A DNA stretch of 64,000 nucleotides from CAVVAH01 sp963746175 (GCA_963746175.1 CAVVAH010000008.1:620001-684000), one strand, 5' to 3'; shown: positions 1-10,165, counted from the first letter of the stretch. The notes: generated from the sequence alone by a model not told the origin. Numbers and translations are program-made.

Positions 1-554
1 TGACCCAGCTGTGCAACGCGTTCTACGTCTACGGCCACTTCAACGGTCTGATCCTGTTCCTCGGGTGGATCTTCCTGCGGCACCGGCACCTCTACCCCTC
101 GGTGCGGCTGTCGGTGGTGCTGCTGACCGCGAGCTGTTTCCTGATGCACCTCGTCACCGTCGCGCCGCCCCGGCTGCTCCCGGGCGGGGGGTTCGTCGAC
201 ACCGCCGCGGAGTACGGCCAGTCCGTCTACGGCCCGACCACCGTCGAGGTCGCCGACCAGCTGTCGGCCTTCCCGTCGGTCCACGTCGGCTGGGCGGCGA
301 TCGTGGCGTGGTGGGCGTGGCGGGCCAGCCCCTGGCGGTGGGGCTGGGTCGGCGTGGCACACCTCGTGGTCACGTCGTTCGTCGTGGTCGCCACGGCCAA
401 CCACTACTGGCTGGACGGCCTCGTCGCGATGGCGATCCTCGCCGTCGCGCTCGTCCTGCAGGCGGCCGTGCCGGCGGCCTGGCGGTCGGTCCGCTCCTCC
501 GCGGCGGACCAGGTCCCCGACGACGCGGCCTCCGAGCCGGCCCTCGCCGGCTGA
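1..554 (+). CDS. PAP2-superfamily membrane phosphatase (partial, 5' end missing)
   Basis: Read from base 3, 183 residues are visible and the start lies before the window. Hydrophobic segments surround the C-terminal half of a PAP2-type phosphatase signature: SVHVGWAA, then about 40 residues later NHYWLDG, whose histidines are the expected catalytic pair. The layout matches the PAP2_3 (inositol phosphorylceramide synthase-like) membrane family, which transfers or removes phosphate on lipid-type substrates; the substrate cannot be inferred. A second, full-length member of the family lies at 61008-62042. The gene converges on adnB with about 20 bp between. Confidence 0.8.
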   Translation, partial: TQLCNAFYVYGHFNGLILFLGWIFLRHRHLYPSVRLSVVLLTASCFLMHLVTVAPPRLLPGGGFVDTAAEYGQSVYGPTTVEVADQLSAFPSVHVGWAAIVAWWAWRASPWRWGWVGVAHLVVTSFVVVATANHYWLDGLVAMAILAVALVLQAAVPAAWRSVRSSAADQVPDDAASEPALAG

Positions 555-575
555 CTGCGGCCGGAGCGAGCGGCG

Positions 576-3500
576 TCAGCCGGCCGGGAGGGTCGGCACC
601 GTGTTGATCAAAGCAGCCAGCTCGGCCTCGTCGAGCAGGTCGGCCGGGCGGACCGTGACCCCGGCGGCGACGTGGTGGAACGCGGCGCGGATCCGGTCCA
701 GCGGGATGCCGGTGAGGTGGTGCCAGGCCAGCCGGTAGACCGCCAGCTGGACCGCCGCGGCCGCTCCCTCGACGCCCGTGCGCGGCGGGCCGGTCTTCCA
801 GTCGACGACGTCGACCAGGCCGTCGGGCGCGTCGGTGAACACCGCGTCGCAGCGCCCGCGCAGCAGCAGGCCGTCGATCACCATGTCGAACGGCAGCTCG
901 ACCTCGGTGGGCGTGCGGGTGGCCCACTCGCTCGCCTCGAACGCCTCCTGCAGCGCCAGCAGGTCGTCGTCGGGCGCCGCCGTCTCGTCGGCGGCACCCG
1001 GCAGCTCGTCGACGTCGAGCAGCCGCTGCTGACCCCAGCGTGCCTCGAGCCACAGGTGGAACCGGGTGCCGCGACGGGCCAGCGGCGCCGGCCGGCGCGG
1101 CAGGGGCCGCCGCAGCGAACGGGCCAGCTCGGCCGGGTCACGTCGCAGCTGGACGAGCTGGGACACCGACAGCCGGGCCGGGAGCTCGACCACGGCGTCG
1201 GCCCCGCTGCGGGACCGGTGCCGCTCCAGCTCGGCTAGCAGCAGCTCGAGCTCGTCGTCCCACGCATCGACCCGCGCCACGTGCTCGTCGGCCACGCCCG
1301 GCGCCGGGCCGGATGCCGCCCGCACCAGGTCGGCGCCTCCCGCCACGGCCGGCCGCCGCAGCCCCAGCGGGTCGCCCGGCCAGCGGACGGCGGCCGGGTC
1401 GACGGCGAGCGGGTTCAGGGCGTCCGGCTCGGGCTGGTCGGCCCACGCGGCCACGTCACCGCCCCCGGAGACGCACAGGTCTCGCAGCTCCTCGAGCAGA
1501 CCGGACGGCCCGCGCTGCTGCTTGACGCCGACGTCCCACCAGTAGCCGGAGCAGACCAGCAGGTCGCGGGCGCGGGTGACGGCGACGTAGGCCAGCCGCC
1601 GCTCCTCCACGGCGCCACGCGCCTTGCACGACTCGCGGAACTCGAGCAGCAGGTCGCGGGCCTCGACCTGGTCGGTCGCGGCGTCCCAGCGCAGCACCGG
1701 CAGCTCCGAGCGGTCGCCGCGCAAAGGGAACGGCAGCGTCGAGACCTGCTTGGTCCAGTCGGCGACCGGCTGGTTGGCGACCGGGAACACGGTCTTCGTC
1801 AGACCGGCCACCACCACGACGTCCCACTCGAGGCCCTTGGCCGCGTGCACGGTCATCAGCTGGACGCGCGAGGCGTCGGGTTCCGCGATCTCGACCTCCA
1901 GCCCGCGCTCCTGCTCCAGGGCGGCGTCGAGGTAGGCCAGGAAGGCGAGCAGGCCCGGGTCCTCGCCGGACGAGCCGAACTCCTCAGCGACCTCCACCAG
2001 ACGGTCGACGTCGAGCAGGGCGTCGCCCGGCCGGACGCCGGGCCGTGCTGCCAGCTCGACGTCGAGGTCCAGAGCACGCACCACGGCCATGACGAGGTCC
2101 GGCAGGGAGGCTGCCGTCAGCCGGCGCAGGCGGCGGAGCTCGTCGCGCAGGGCGCTCATCCGTCGATGGCCCTCGGGTGAGTACGCCGTGGCGTCGCCGA
2201 GGTCGTCCAGGGCGTCGACCAGGCTGCGCTCGTCGACGGCGTCGTACTCCGGGTCCGCAGGTATCCCGCCCTCGACCGCCTCCGGGGCGGCGGCTGATGG
2301 CCGTCGGGTGCCGACCGCGAGCCGGCGGGCCCGGCGACCCAGGGCGTCGAGGTCGCGCGGCCCGACCCGCCAGCGGGGACCGGTGAGCAGACGCAGCAAC
2401 GCCGCCCCGGCCGTGGGGTCGGCGAGGACGCGCAACGTGCTCACGACGTCGACGACCTCCGGCTCGAGCAGGAGGCCGCCCAGCCCCACGACCTCGCACG
2501 GCACGCCTCGCTCGCGCAGCGCCGCCTCGATCCGCGCGAAGTGCGAGCGCTTGCGTGCCAGAACTGCGACCTTGCCCCACTCGACCTGCTGGCCGCCGCG
2601 GGCGGGCGCGCCGAGCGCGGCGATCCGCTCGGCGATCCAGCCGGCCTCGTCCTGCACGGTCTCGTGCAGTGCGGTCACCAACCGGCCACGGCCCTCGCGG
2701 GCCGGCCCCGGACGCAGGTGGGCCTCGGCGTCGGCAGCGCGCAGCGGGATGCCGTCGGCCACCAGGTTGGCGGCGGCGAGCACGCCCTCGCCGTTGCGGA
2801 AGCTGACCGTCAGGCGACTGGCCCCGGCAACGACGGCGTCCGTGGCGGTGTCGGGGTCGGCGCCGGTGCCGGGGGCGGCGGAGAAGTCGTCGAGGAACCG
2901 CTCAAGGTTGCCGGCACTCGCCCCCCGCCATCCGTAGATGGACTGCCGCGGGTCGCCGACCGCGGTGACCGCGTGGCCCTGCCCGTAGAGAGCGCGCAGC
3001 AGAACCCGCTGCGCCTCCCCGGTGTCCTGGTACTCGTCCAGCAGGACGGCGTCGAACCGGCCCCGCTCGATCTCGCCGACCTCGGGGTGGTCGCGGGCGA
3101 GCCGCGCCGCGACGGCGACCTGGTCGCCGTAGTCCATCGCCCCGTGGGAGCGCTTGGCGTCGGCGTAGTCGCGCACCAGCGGCAGCAGTGCGAGCCGGGC
3201 GTCGAGTAGCGCGAGCGCGTCGCGCACCTCGGCGTAGGGACCGTCGGAGCGCTTGCTGCCACGGGACAGCGCCCCGATGTGGGCGCGGACCCGTGTCGTG
3301 AGGGCGATGACCTCGTCGGCGTCGCGCAGGTGCTCGGCCAGCTCGCCCGCCAGTGCCAGCACGTCGCCGATGACGGTGGTGAGCGCCCAGGGGACGTCGT
3401 CCATGACGCCGTCGTAGGCCTCGACGACCCGGGCGGCGTACTGCCAGCTGACCGCTTCGCCCACCAGCCGCGTGCTCGGCTCGAGGCCGATGCGCAAGGC

Positions 3501-3950
3501 GTGCTCACCGACCAGACCGGCGGCGTAGGAGTGGTAGGTCGACACGGTCGGCTCACCGGTGCGCAGCGAGGTCGCGACGTCGTCGTCGAGGAACGGCTCG
3601 GTCTCGTGGGCGTGGCGCAGCCGCGCGAGCATCCGACGCACGCGCTCGCCCAGCTCGGAGGCCGCCTTGCGGGTGAAGGTGAGGCCGAGGACACGGTGCG
3701 GCTCCACCAGTCCGTTGGCCACCAGCCAGACGACGCGCAGTCCCATGGTCTGCGTCTTGCCGGAGCCGGCGCCGGCCACCACCACGTGCGGCTCCAGGGG
3801 GGCCGTGATGGCGGCGGTCTGCTCCGGGGTCGGCGGGAAGGTCTCGCCGAGGCGCTTGGCCAGGTCGGCCGGCGAGAGCAGACGGCCCCCGCCGCCGCCG
3901 TCGTCGAACAGGGACGACTGCCCCGACCCGGGGCCGCGGCGGGGGCTCAC
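576..3950 (-). CDS. adnB: AdnB-like ATP-dependent helicase-nuclease subunit
   Basis: The 1124-residue protein is a UvrD/PcrA-type superfamily 1 helicase with a nuclease tail. Walker A is AGAGSGKTQT near residues 59-68. LLDEYQDTGEAQ (Walker B) and VTRARDLLVC (motif VI) follow. The last ~150 residues carry a PD-(D/E)XK nuclease (RGTRFHLWLE, then VVDWKTG, then QLAVYRLAW). In the family AdnA and AdnB form a heterodimeric motor-nuclease that resects DNA double-strand ends. The start lies 10 bp after the adnA stop, so the two are co-transcribed. Length and gene order match mycobacterial adnAB. No Fe-S cysteine set is seen in this subunit, as expected. Confidence 0.93.
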   Translation of the reverse strand: MSPRRGPGSGQSSLFDDGGGGGRLLSPADLAKRLGETFPPTPEQTAAITAPLEPHVVVAGAGSGKTQTMGLRVVWLVANGLVEPHRVLGLTFTRKAASELGERVRRMLARLRHAHETEPFLDDDVATSLRTGEPTVSTYHSYAAGLVGEHALRIGLEPSTRLVGEAVSWQYAARVVEAYDGVMDDVPWALTTVIGDVLALAGELAEHLRDADEVIALTTRVRAHIGALSRGSKRSDGPYAEVRDALALLDARLALLPLVRDYADAKRSHGAMDYGDQVAVAARLARDHPEVGEIERGRFDAVLLDEYQDTGEAQRVLLRALYGQGHAVTAVGDPRQSIYGWRGASAGNLERFLDDFSAAPGTGADPDTATDAVVAGASRLTVSFRNGEGVLAAANLVADGIPLRAADAEAHLRPGPAREGRGRLVTALHETVQDEAGWIAERIAALGAPARGGQQVEWGKVAVLARKRSHFARIEAALRERGVPCEVVGLGGLLLEPEVVDVVSTLRVLADPTAGAALLRLLTGPRWRVGPRDLDALGRRARRLAVGTRRPSAAAPEAVEGGIPADPEYDAVDERSLVDALDDLGDATAYSPEGHRRMSALRDELRRLRRLTAASLPDLVMAVVRALDLDVELAARPGVRPGDALLDVDRLVEVAEEFGSSGEDPGLLAFLAYLDAALEQERGLEVEIAEPDASRVQLMTVHAAKGLEWDVVVVAGLTKTVFPVANQPVADWTKQVSTLPFPLRGDRSELPVLRWDAATDQVEARDLLLEFRESCKARGAVEERRLAYVAVTRARDLLVCSGYWWDVGVKQQRGPSGLLEELRDLCVSGGGDVAAWADQPEPDALNPLAVDPAAVRWPGDPLGLRRPAVAGGADLVRAASGPAPGVADEHVARVDAWDDELELLLAELERHRSRSGADAVVELPARLSVSQLVQLRRDPAELARSLRRPLPRRPAPLARRGTRFHLWLEARWGQQRLLDVDELPGAADETAAPDDDLLALQEAFEASEWATRTPTEVELPFDMVIDGLLLRGRCDAVFTDAPDGLVDVVDWKTGPPRTGVEGAAAAVQLAVYRLAWHHLTGIPLDRIRAAFHHVAAGVTVRPADLLDEAELAALINTVPTLPAG

Positions 3951-3960
3951 CGGCGTTGCC

Positions 3961-6900
3961 TCACGAGGTCACCGTCCGGCCGTCCTGCTGCACGGGGCAG
4001 CTGGTGCGGACCGGGCAGTAGCCGCAGTAACGGTTCTCGACCGCCGCGAACGCCGATCCCGCCATGCCGTCGGCCACCTCGAGCACCAGGCGACGGGCCC
4101 AGGCCGGGTCCTCGCCCTCGGCGAGTGGAGGCTGCTGCTGCACGACGTACGTGGTGCCGCCGGCCTTGCCCACCTGAACGAGCTCGGCGCCACCGCTCTC
4201 GGTGAGGCCTTCGAACGCGCCGGACTCGACCGCCAGCTGGTAGGTGGCCAGCTGACCGTGCGTCTCGAGCTCGTCGGGCTGGACCTTGGACGTGCCTGTC
4301 TTGAGGTCGATGACCACGGCCCGGCCGAGGTCGTCGCGCTCGATCCGGTCGACCCGGCCACCGAGCCGCGCCCGGCCGACTTCGGCGGCGAACTCGAGCT
4401 CGGTCGCCACGACCTCGCGGGTGTTCTCGGCCAGCCACCTCGCCAGCCGCCGCACCATCGCCTCGGCCTTCTCACGCTCCTTGCGCGCGACCCAGCCGGA
4501 GCCGAGGTCCACCGTGGGCAGCAGCAGCTGCAACCGCGCCTGCAGCGCCGCCTCGGTGCGGCGGTCGGGGGTGGTCGCGGCCTCGGCCACCGCGTGGACG
4601 AGGGTGCCGACGGTCTGCGCCGCACCCGCGCTGTCGCCGCCCCCGACGTGCTCGAGGAACCAGCGGAGCTCGCACCGGCGGAACGACTCGACCTTCGACG
4701 GGCTGACCGCGACCTGGTCGTCGGCCTCACGCACCGGGCGGTCGTCGGACATCAGCGGGAGCCCCCACCAGGCGGCGGGGTCGGCGCCCCGGGCACCCGC
4801 GGCGGCGAGAGTCGAGAGGCGGTGGGCGGCCGCCGTGCGCAGCTCCGCCGGAGCATCGGGGTCGACCACGACCTGGCGCAGCTCGGCCACCAGGCTGGTG
4901 AGCGACATCGGCCGCCGCACCTGGCTGAACGGTCTCGGATCGAGCCCGTCGACCGGGTCGACCTCGTCGAGGAACCGGGACGGCGACAGCCCTTCGCGCT
5001 CGCTGGTCACGGCGGTGACCAGCAGCGAGCGGCGGGCCCGGGTGATGGCGACGTAGAACAACCGGCGCTCCTCCTCGAGCAACCGGGTCAGGGTGGCGGC
5101 CGTCGCGACCGCGGGGGCGACCTCCTCGGTACCGGGACGCAGCAGGTCGACCAGCCGTTCCGAGCCGAGGAAGGAGCCGCGCATCCGAAGGTCGGGCCAG
5201 ACACCCTCCTGGACACCGGCGACGCAGACCAGGTCCCACTCGAGGCCCTTGCTCGCATGGGCGGTGAGCACCTGCACGGCGTCGTCGGCGACCGGCCGCA
5301 CCGACGGCTCGTCACCGGGGATCTCCTGGCCCTCGAGGTGGTCGACGAAGCCCTCCGGCTTGGCGCCGGGTAGCCGGTCGCAGAACCTGGCGGCGGTGTC
5401 GAAGAGCGCCACGACGGCGTCGAGGTCGCGATCGGCCGCCTCGCCCGCTGCGCCGCCCTCCCGGCTGGCACGCTCCCACCGGGTGGCCAGCCCGGTGCGC
5501 TCCCACAGCTCCCACAGGACGTCCTCGGCGGTGGCGCCGGGTGTCTCGACAGCCTCGCCGGCAGCGCTGAGCAGCTCGGCGACCGCGTGCGCGGGGCGGG
5601 TCGCGGACCTGTCGAGGGTGACGAGGACGGTGGGGTCCTCGAGCGCCTCGACGAGCAGGGCGCCGGACGGGCGACCGCCACCGGCGGCGAGCTCGGACCG
5701 GCGCAGCGCCTGCCGGAGCCGTCGCAACGCCATGACGTCAGCGCCACCGACGGCGGAGGTCAGCAGCTCGACCGCGGCGTCCTCGTCGAGGGTCTGCGGT
5801 CGGGTGGCGCAGCGGAGCAGCAGCAGCAGCGGCCGGACCGCGGGCTCCTGCTGGAGGGGGACGTCGTCACCCGACACCGCGACCGGGACACCGGCGGCGG
5901 CCATCGCCCGGCGCAGCACCGGCATGGCATGGACGGTGGAGCGGACCACCACGGCCATGCGCGACCAGGGGACGTCGTCGACGAGGTGGGCGTGCCGGAG
6001 CCGGGCCGCGACGTGCGCCGCCTCCTGGGTCTCGGAGCGCAGCACGGCCACGTCGACCTCACCGGGAGGCAGCCCGGGCACCGCGATCAGGTCGCGGTGG
6101 TGCCGCTGGCCGCCCAGTGCCCGGGCGACCCGACGGCTGGCGGTGAGCAGCGCCGTCCCGGACCGCCGGGAGGTGCCGAGCCACACCACCGGGGCCGCAT
6201 CGCCGGTGCGGGTGCGGAAGGTGTCGCGGAAGGACCGGATGCCGGCGACGTCGGCGCCGCGGAACCCGTAGATCGACTGGTCGGGGTCGCCGACCGCGAC
6301 CAGGTCGCGCCCGTCGCCGGCCAGCAGCCGGAGCAGCTCGACCTGGGCGGGGTCGGTGTCCTGCAGCTCGTCGACGAAGACGTGCGGACGCGCCGCCCGC
6401 TCGGCCTCGAGCAGCCCGGGCTCGGCCAGCCACAGACCCACCACGGCGCGGATCAGCTCGGCCGGGTCGTAGGAGGCTGCCTCGCGCAGGGCGGTGACCC
6501 CGGCGTACTGCCGCATGAAGACGGCGGCCGCCCGCCAGTCGTCGCGGCCCTGCCGCCGGCCGAGCAGGTCGAGCTCGGCCGGGGTGACGCCGCGCTCGTA
6601 GGCCCGCATCAGCAGGTCGCGCAGCTCCTGGGCGAAGCCATGGGTCGCGAGCGCCGGCCGCAGCCGCTGCGGCCAACCGGTGGCCCCGCCCTCGAGGTCG
6701 CCGGCCAGCAGGTCGCGCACCACGAGGTCCTGCTCCGGGCCGGACAGCAGCCGCGGGGCGGTCTCGCCGCGCGCCGCCGCCTCGCGCCGCAGGACGCCGA
6801 AGGCGTAGGAGTGGAAGGTGCGCGCCAGCGGCTCCTTGGTCGCGCGGCCCAGCCGGGCGGTGATGCGGGACCGCAGCTCGGCCGCCGCCCGGCGTCCGAA

Positions 6901-7158
6901 GGTGAGCACCAGCACCTGCTCCGGGTCGGCACCGGCAGCGATCCGGGCGACCACGGCCTCGACCAGCGTCGTGGTCTTGCCGGTGCCGGGCCCGGCGAGC
7001 ACCAGCAGCGGGCCGCCGGGGTGGTCGACGACCTCCTGCTGGGCCGGGTCCAGCGCCGGGACGACCACCGGCCGGGCAGCCGGCCGGACCAGCCGGTACG
7101 GCGCCGGCGCGGCACCGCGACCGGCGCGCTGTCGCGGGTGGCTGGTCACGTCCGTCAT
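3961..7158 (-). CDS. adnA: AdnA-like ATP-dependent helicase-nuclease subunit
   Basis: With the chosen ATG the protein has 1065 residues. It has a UvrD-like SF1 helicase core (Walker A GPGTGKTTT near residues 56-64, then VDELQDTDPAQ and ITRARRSLLV) and a C-terminal AddB-type nuclease. The nuclease has a cysteine in RRCELRWF and a terminal YCGYCPVRTSC cluster, the usual four ligands of a [4Fe-4S] centre, plus VIDLKTG as catalytic motif. It is the first gene of the adnAB operon. The frame stays open to 7362, but the extra 68 residues look non-coding; MTDVTSH at 7158 gives the usual family length. The Shine-Dalgarno sequence is poor, so the exact start is uncertain. Confidence 0.92.
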   Translation of the reverse strand: MTDVTSHPRQRAGRGAAPAPYRLVRPAARPVVVPALDPAQQEVVDHPGGPLLVLAGPGTGKTTTLVEAVVARIAAGADPEQVLVLTFGRRAAAELRSRITARLGRATKEPLARTFHSYAFGVLRREAAARGETAPRLLSGPEQDLVVRDLLAGDLEGGATGWPQRLRPALATHGFAQELRDLLMRAYERGVTPAELDLLGRRQGRDDWRAAAVFMRQYAGVTALREAASYDPAELIRAVVGLWLAEPGLLEAERAARPHVFVDELQDTDPAQVELLRLLAGDGRDLVAVGDPDQSIYGFRGADVAGIRSFRDTFRTRTGDAAPVVWLGTSRRSGTALLTASRRVARALGGQRHHRDLIAVPGLPPGEVDVAVLRSETQEAAHVAARLRHAHLVDDVPWSRMAVVVRSTVHAMPVLRRAMAAAGVPVAVSGDDVPLQQEPAVRPLLLLLRCATRPQTLDEDAAVELLTSAVGGADVMALRRLRQALRRSELAAGGGRPSGALLVEALEDPTVLVTLDRSATRPAHAVAELLSAAGEAVETPGATAEDVLWELWERTGLATRWERASREGGAAGEAADRDLDAVVALFDTAARFCDRLPGAKPEGFVDHLEGQEIPGDEPSVRPVADDAVQVLTAHASKGLEWDLVCVAGVQEGVWPDLRMRGSFLGSERLVDLLRPGTEEVAPAVATAATLTRLLEEERRLFYVAITRARRSLLVTAVTSEREGLSPSRFLDEVDPVDGLDPRPFSQVRRPMSLTSLVAELRQVVVDPDAPAELRTAAAHRLSTLAAAGARGADPAAWWGLPLMSDDRPVREADDQVAVSPSKVESFRRCELRWFLEHVGGGDSAGAAQTVGTLVHAVAEAATTPDRRTEAALQARLQLLLPTVDLGSGWVARKEREKAEAMVRRLARWLAENTREVVATELEFAAEVGRARLGGRVDRIERDDLGRAVVIDLKTGTSKVQPDELETHGQLATYQLAVESGAFEGLTESGGAELVQVGKAGGTTYVVQQQPPLAEGEDPAWARRLVLEVADGMAGSAFAAVENRYCGYCPVRTSCPVQQDGRTVTS

Positions 7159-7526
7159 CCCACCACGGACCCTGGACACGACCCCGGACGCGCACCGAGC
7201 TGCATGATCACTGGGAGGTCGAGGGTCACCGTCCGGGGCTGCCCCGCAATCGTGGCTCAGCTCAGACCGGCTTGGAGCAGGGACCGGCCACCCCGCCGTC
7301 CGCTCCTGACGGATGTCGTCCGCCTCCGTCATCTCGCGATGCGGTTGGATCCGTCCCGCCACCTGACCTCCGCCGCAACTGAAACGTTCGGCAGGCGCTT
7401 TGTCCGTCTCGGCCCGCCGAATGTTCCAGACCGACGGTCAGGGACCGACGGCGCGGCCGGCGAACGGCGCGGCGTCCGCGTCCTTGCTGCTCTGACCGCA
7501 CCGCGCACAGAGGGTCAGTGACGCGG
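7159..7526. other. Intergenic region upstream of adnA
   Basis: This stretch of 368 bases lies between the M16 protease operon (ending at 7527) and the adnA start, both on the minus strand. No convincing gene is present; a 79-codon frame at 7262-7501 is Arg-rich and has no ribosome site. It contains an imperfect hairpin at 7383-7425, and the adnAB promoter presumably lies below it. Confidence 0.6.
7383..7425. terminator. Hairpin downstream of the M16 protease operon
   Basis: Arms AACGTTCGGCAGGC (7383-7396) and GCCCGCCGAATGTT (7412-7425) pair at 12 of 14 positions around a 15-base loop. It lies about 100 bases past the stop of the M16 gene in transcription direction. There is no U-tract, as is common in actinobacteria, so the terminator role is inferred. 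Confidence 0.45.
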
Positions 7527-8864
7527 CTAGGCGCGAACGACGTCGTACAGCGCCGACAGCGGTGCCTCGACCTGCGCGGCGTCGCCGACGACAGTGGTGA
7601 CCAGCCGGGCCGGTGCGAACAGCTGCTGGGCGACCTCGTGCACCTGCGCCGGCGTCACCGCGAGCAGCTGCTCGGGGTGCTCGCGCAGCCAGGTGACGTC
7701 CAGACCGTCGGCGAGCAGGACGGCCAGCGTCCCGGCGAGACCGGCCTGGGTCGCCGTCGAGAGGGCCAGGGTGCCGACGAGGTACTGCGCGGTGGCCGAC
7801 ACCTCCTCGGCGGACGGCGGCAGACTGACCATCCGGCCCAGCTCGTAGCCGATCTCGACCATCGCCGGCGCCGTGACCTCGGTGGCCACCTCGGTGGAGG
7901 TGAGGAAGCACGAGGCCGCGCCACCGTGCCGCAGGGAGCTGCGGGGGCTGTAGGTGTAGCCCTTGTCCTCGCGGATGTTCATGGTCAGCCGCGACGAGAA
8001 GTAGCCGCCGAACAGCGCGTTGGCCAGCTCGGCCGCGGCGTACGACGGGTCGGTGCGGGCCACGCCGTCGCCGCCGATGCGCAGGTTGGACTGCACGGCG
8101 CCCGGCCGGTCGACCAGCCGGAGCGGCCCGGGGGCGACGGCCGGAACCTTCGGCACCGAGGTCGGGGTGCCTGCGGTGTCCCAGCCGGCCAGCGCGGCAG
8201 CGACCTGGTCGAGCGCCCGGGCCGGGGTGAGGTCCCCGACGAGGACCAGCAGGCTGCCGGACGGCAGGACGCGCCGCCGGTGCGCGGCGCGCAGCGAGGT
8301 GGCCGGCACGTCGAGCACCTCGTCGGCGCCGGGGTGCTCGCGGCCGTAGACGTGGTCGCCGTACAGCTGCCGCAGCCACGCCTCGTCGGCGATGACCCCG
8401 GGCTGGGACATGGCACGGCGCAGCTGGTCGGCGAGCCGGTGCGACTCGCCCTCGACCTGCGACGTCGGGTAGCTGGCCGACGTGACGACCTCGGCGAGAA
8501 GGGCCAGGAGGTCCTTGAGGCCCGTGCGCAGCGACTCGCCGGCCACGACGAGGCGGTCGGCGTCGCCGCTGACCCGGAGGGAGCCGCCGATCCGCTGCAA
8601 CGCCTCGGCCAGCTCGCCCTGCGAGCGCTCGGCGGTGCCGAGCAGCATGGTGCGCTCCAGCAGCGCGGCCTTCGCGAGGTCGGCGTCCTTGCGCACGGCC
8701 GACGGGATCCGCAGCCGCACCTGCACCACGGGGACGCTGGGGCGGCGGACCGCGACGACGCGCAGGCCGGACGGCAGCACCCGCTCCGCGACCGTGGGCA
8801 GCTTCGCCTTGCGCGGCCGGGCCAGTGCGGGCACCGGGCGCGGCGTGAACTTCCGCGGGCTCAC
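7527..8864 (-). CDS. M16 metallopeptidase-like, non-catalytic partner subunit
   Basis: This 445-residue protein has the two-domain M16 (insulinase/processing-peptidase) fold but lacks the HxxEH zinc motif: the equivalent region reads LAKAALLERTMLLGT. RLVDRPGAVQSNLRIG and GYTYSPRSS (in place of the family's R/Y substrate motif) are recognisable in the C-terminal half. In M16B enzymes such a subunit pairs with an active partner to form the peptide-degrading chamber. It overlaps the active subunit gene upstream by 4 bp (ATGA), which suggests coupled translation and a 1:1 complex. Cytoplasmic, since no signal peptide is seen. Confidence 0.88.
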   Translation of the reverse strand: MSPRKFTPRPVPALARPRKAKLPTVAERVLPSGLRVVAVRRPSVPVVQVRLRIPSAVRKDADLAKAALLERTMLLGTAERSQGELAEALQRIGGSLRVSGDADRLVVAGESLRTGLKDLLALLAEVVTSASYPTSQVEGESHRLADQLRRAMSQPGVIADEAWLRQLYGDHVYGREHPGADEVLDVPATSLRAAHRRRVLPSGSLLVLVGDLTPARALDQVAAALAGWDTAGTPTSVPKVPAVAPGPLRLVDRPGAVQSNLRIGGDGVARTDPSYAAAELANALFGGYFSSRLTMNIREDKGYTYSPRSSLRHGGAASCFLTSTEVATEVTAPAMVEIGYELGRMVSLPPSAEEVSATAQYLVGTLALSTATQAGLAGTLAVLLADGLDVTWLREHPEQLLAVTPAQVHEVAQQLFAPARLVTTVVGDAAQVEAPLSALYDVVRA

Positions 8865-10165
8865 TTCGCACCGCCGGCGACGAGGTCGAGCCGGGCCCGG
8901 GCGTCGGGTCGCAGGGCAGCAGCCGCAGCGGCGACCTGCTCGCCGGTGACGGCAGCCAGCAGCGCGGGCATCTCCCCCACCAGCTCCGCCCGGCCGCGTT
9001 GCTGCTCGTACGACGCCATCGCCAGCGTCCTCGACATCACGTGGTCGGCCCCTTGGAGCAACGCGGACGAGAGCCGCGCCTGCACCCGCTCCAGCTCGTC
9101 GGCCGGGACACCGTCGGTCGCGACCCGGTCGAGCTCCTCGTCGATCGCCTTCACCACGACGTCGGTCGTCACGTCGTCGGAGTGGTGCGCCTCGACCAGC
9201 AGCGCCGTCGGGTTGCGCACGTCGAACGCGTCCTCCATGAACGACACGTGCGCGCCCACGTCGGTGGCGATCCGGTCGTCCTGCACGAGCCGGCGGCGCA
9301 GCCGCGACGCGTCACCGGTGGAGAGCACGGACGTGAGCACGACGTACGGCAGGTAGGCGTCGAGGTCGTCCGGGTCGGGGACCCGCCAGCCGAGGGCGAC
9401 GGCCGGTGCGGGGGCCTCGGCGTCGACCTGCTCCTCGCGGCGCTCGCTGGTGGGCGCCGGCTCGTCGAAGTCGGGTCGCTCGGGGACGGTGCGCCGTGGC
9501 ACGTCGCCGAAGTGGGTGCGGACCAGCTCCATCGCCTTGTCCACGTCGAGGTCGCCGCCGAGGCAGAGCACCGCGTTGCCGGGCGCGTAGTAGGTGTCGA
9601 AGAAGTCGGCCGCGTCGTCGACGGTGGCGCTCTCGAGGTCCTCGAAGCCGCCGTAGCCGTTGTGCGCGTTGGGGAACGTCTCGAACAGCACTGGCGGCAG
9701 GGTCAGCCAGGGGAAGCCGCCGTAGGGCTGGTTCATGACGTTGACCCGGATCTCCTCCTTCACCACCGCGAGCTGGTTGGCGAGGGTCTCCTCGGTGACG
9801 GCGGGCGAGCGCATCCGGTCGGCCTCGAGGAAGAGCGCGCGCTCCAGCGCGTTCGAGGGCAGCGCCTCGAAGTAGTTGGTGTAGTCGAGCCGTGTCGACC
9901 CGTTGAGGGTGCCGCCGGAGGACTGGACGTACTTGACGTGGTCCATCTTCCGCAGCGACGCGGAGCCCTGGAACATGAGGTGCTCGAAGAGGTGCGCGAA
10001 GCCGGTGCGGCCCTCCGGCTCGGACCGGATGCCGACGTCGTAGTAGACGGCCACCGCCACCACCGGCGCGGAGCGGTCGGGCGCCAGGACGACTCGGAGC
10101 CCGTTGCGGAGGCGGGCGCGCTCGACGGCGTAGGACGTCGCAGGGGTGGCGGGGGTCGGAGCCAT
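8861..10165 (-). CDS. M16 zinc metallopeptidase, catalytic subunit
   Basis: The 434-residue protein carries the inverted zinc motif HLFEH at residues 58-62 and the downstream glutamates in VVKEEIRVN, as in active M16B peptidases. The start at 10165 (MAPTPATPA) is set by homology. The frame continues upstream to 10738 but overlaps the divergent M3 gene and is Arg/Pro-rich, as expected of a shadow. Together with the next gene it should form a heterodimeric oligopeptidase. An M3 oligopeptidase is transcribed divergently 110 bp away, so three peptide-degrading enzymes share this locus. Confidence 0.92.
   Translation of the reverse strand: MAPTPATPATSYAVERARLRNGLRVVLAPDRSAPVVAVAVYYDVGIRSEPEGRTGFAHLFEHLMFQGSASLRKMDHVKYVQSSGGTLNGSTRLDYTNYFEALPSNALERALFLEADRMRSPAVTEETLANQLAVVKEEIRVNVMNQPYGGFPWLTLPPVLFETFPNAHNGYGGFEDLESATVDDAADFFDTYYAPGNAVLCLGGDLDVDKAMELVRTHFGDVPRRTVPERPDFDEPAPTSERREEQVDAEAPAPAVALGWRVPDPDDLDAYLPYVVLTSVLSTGDASRLRRRLVQDDRIATDVGAHVSFMEDAFDVRNPTALLVEAHHSDDVTTDVVVKAIDEELDRVATDGVPADELERVQARLSSALLQGADHVMSRTLAMASYEQQRGRAELVGEMPALLAAVTGEQVAAAAAALRPDARARLDLVAGGAK

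Noticed and set aside
7361..7400. Possible LexA/SOS box before adnAB
   Set aside because: AACTGAAACGTTC lacks the GAAC-N4-GTTC spacing of actinobacterial SOS boxes.
7262..7501. 79-codon minus-strand frame upstream of adnA
   Set aside because: Arg/Gly-rich, no ribosome site, and it contains the terminator-like hairpin.
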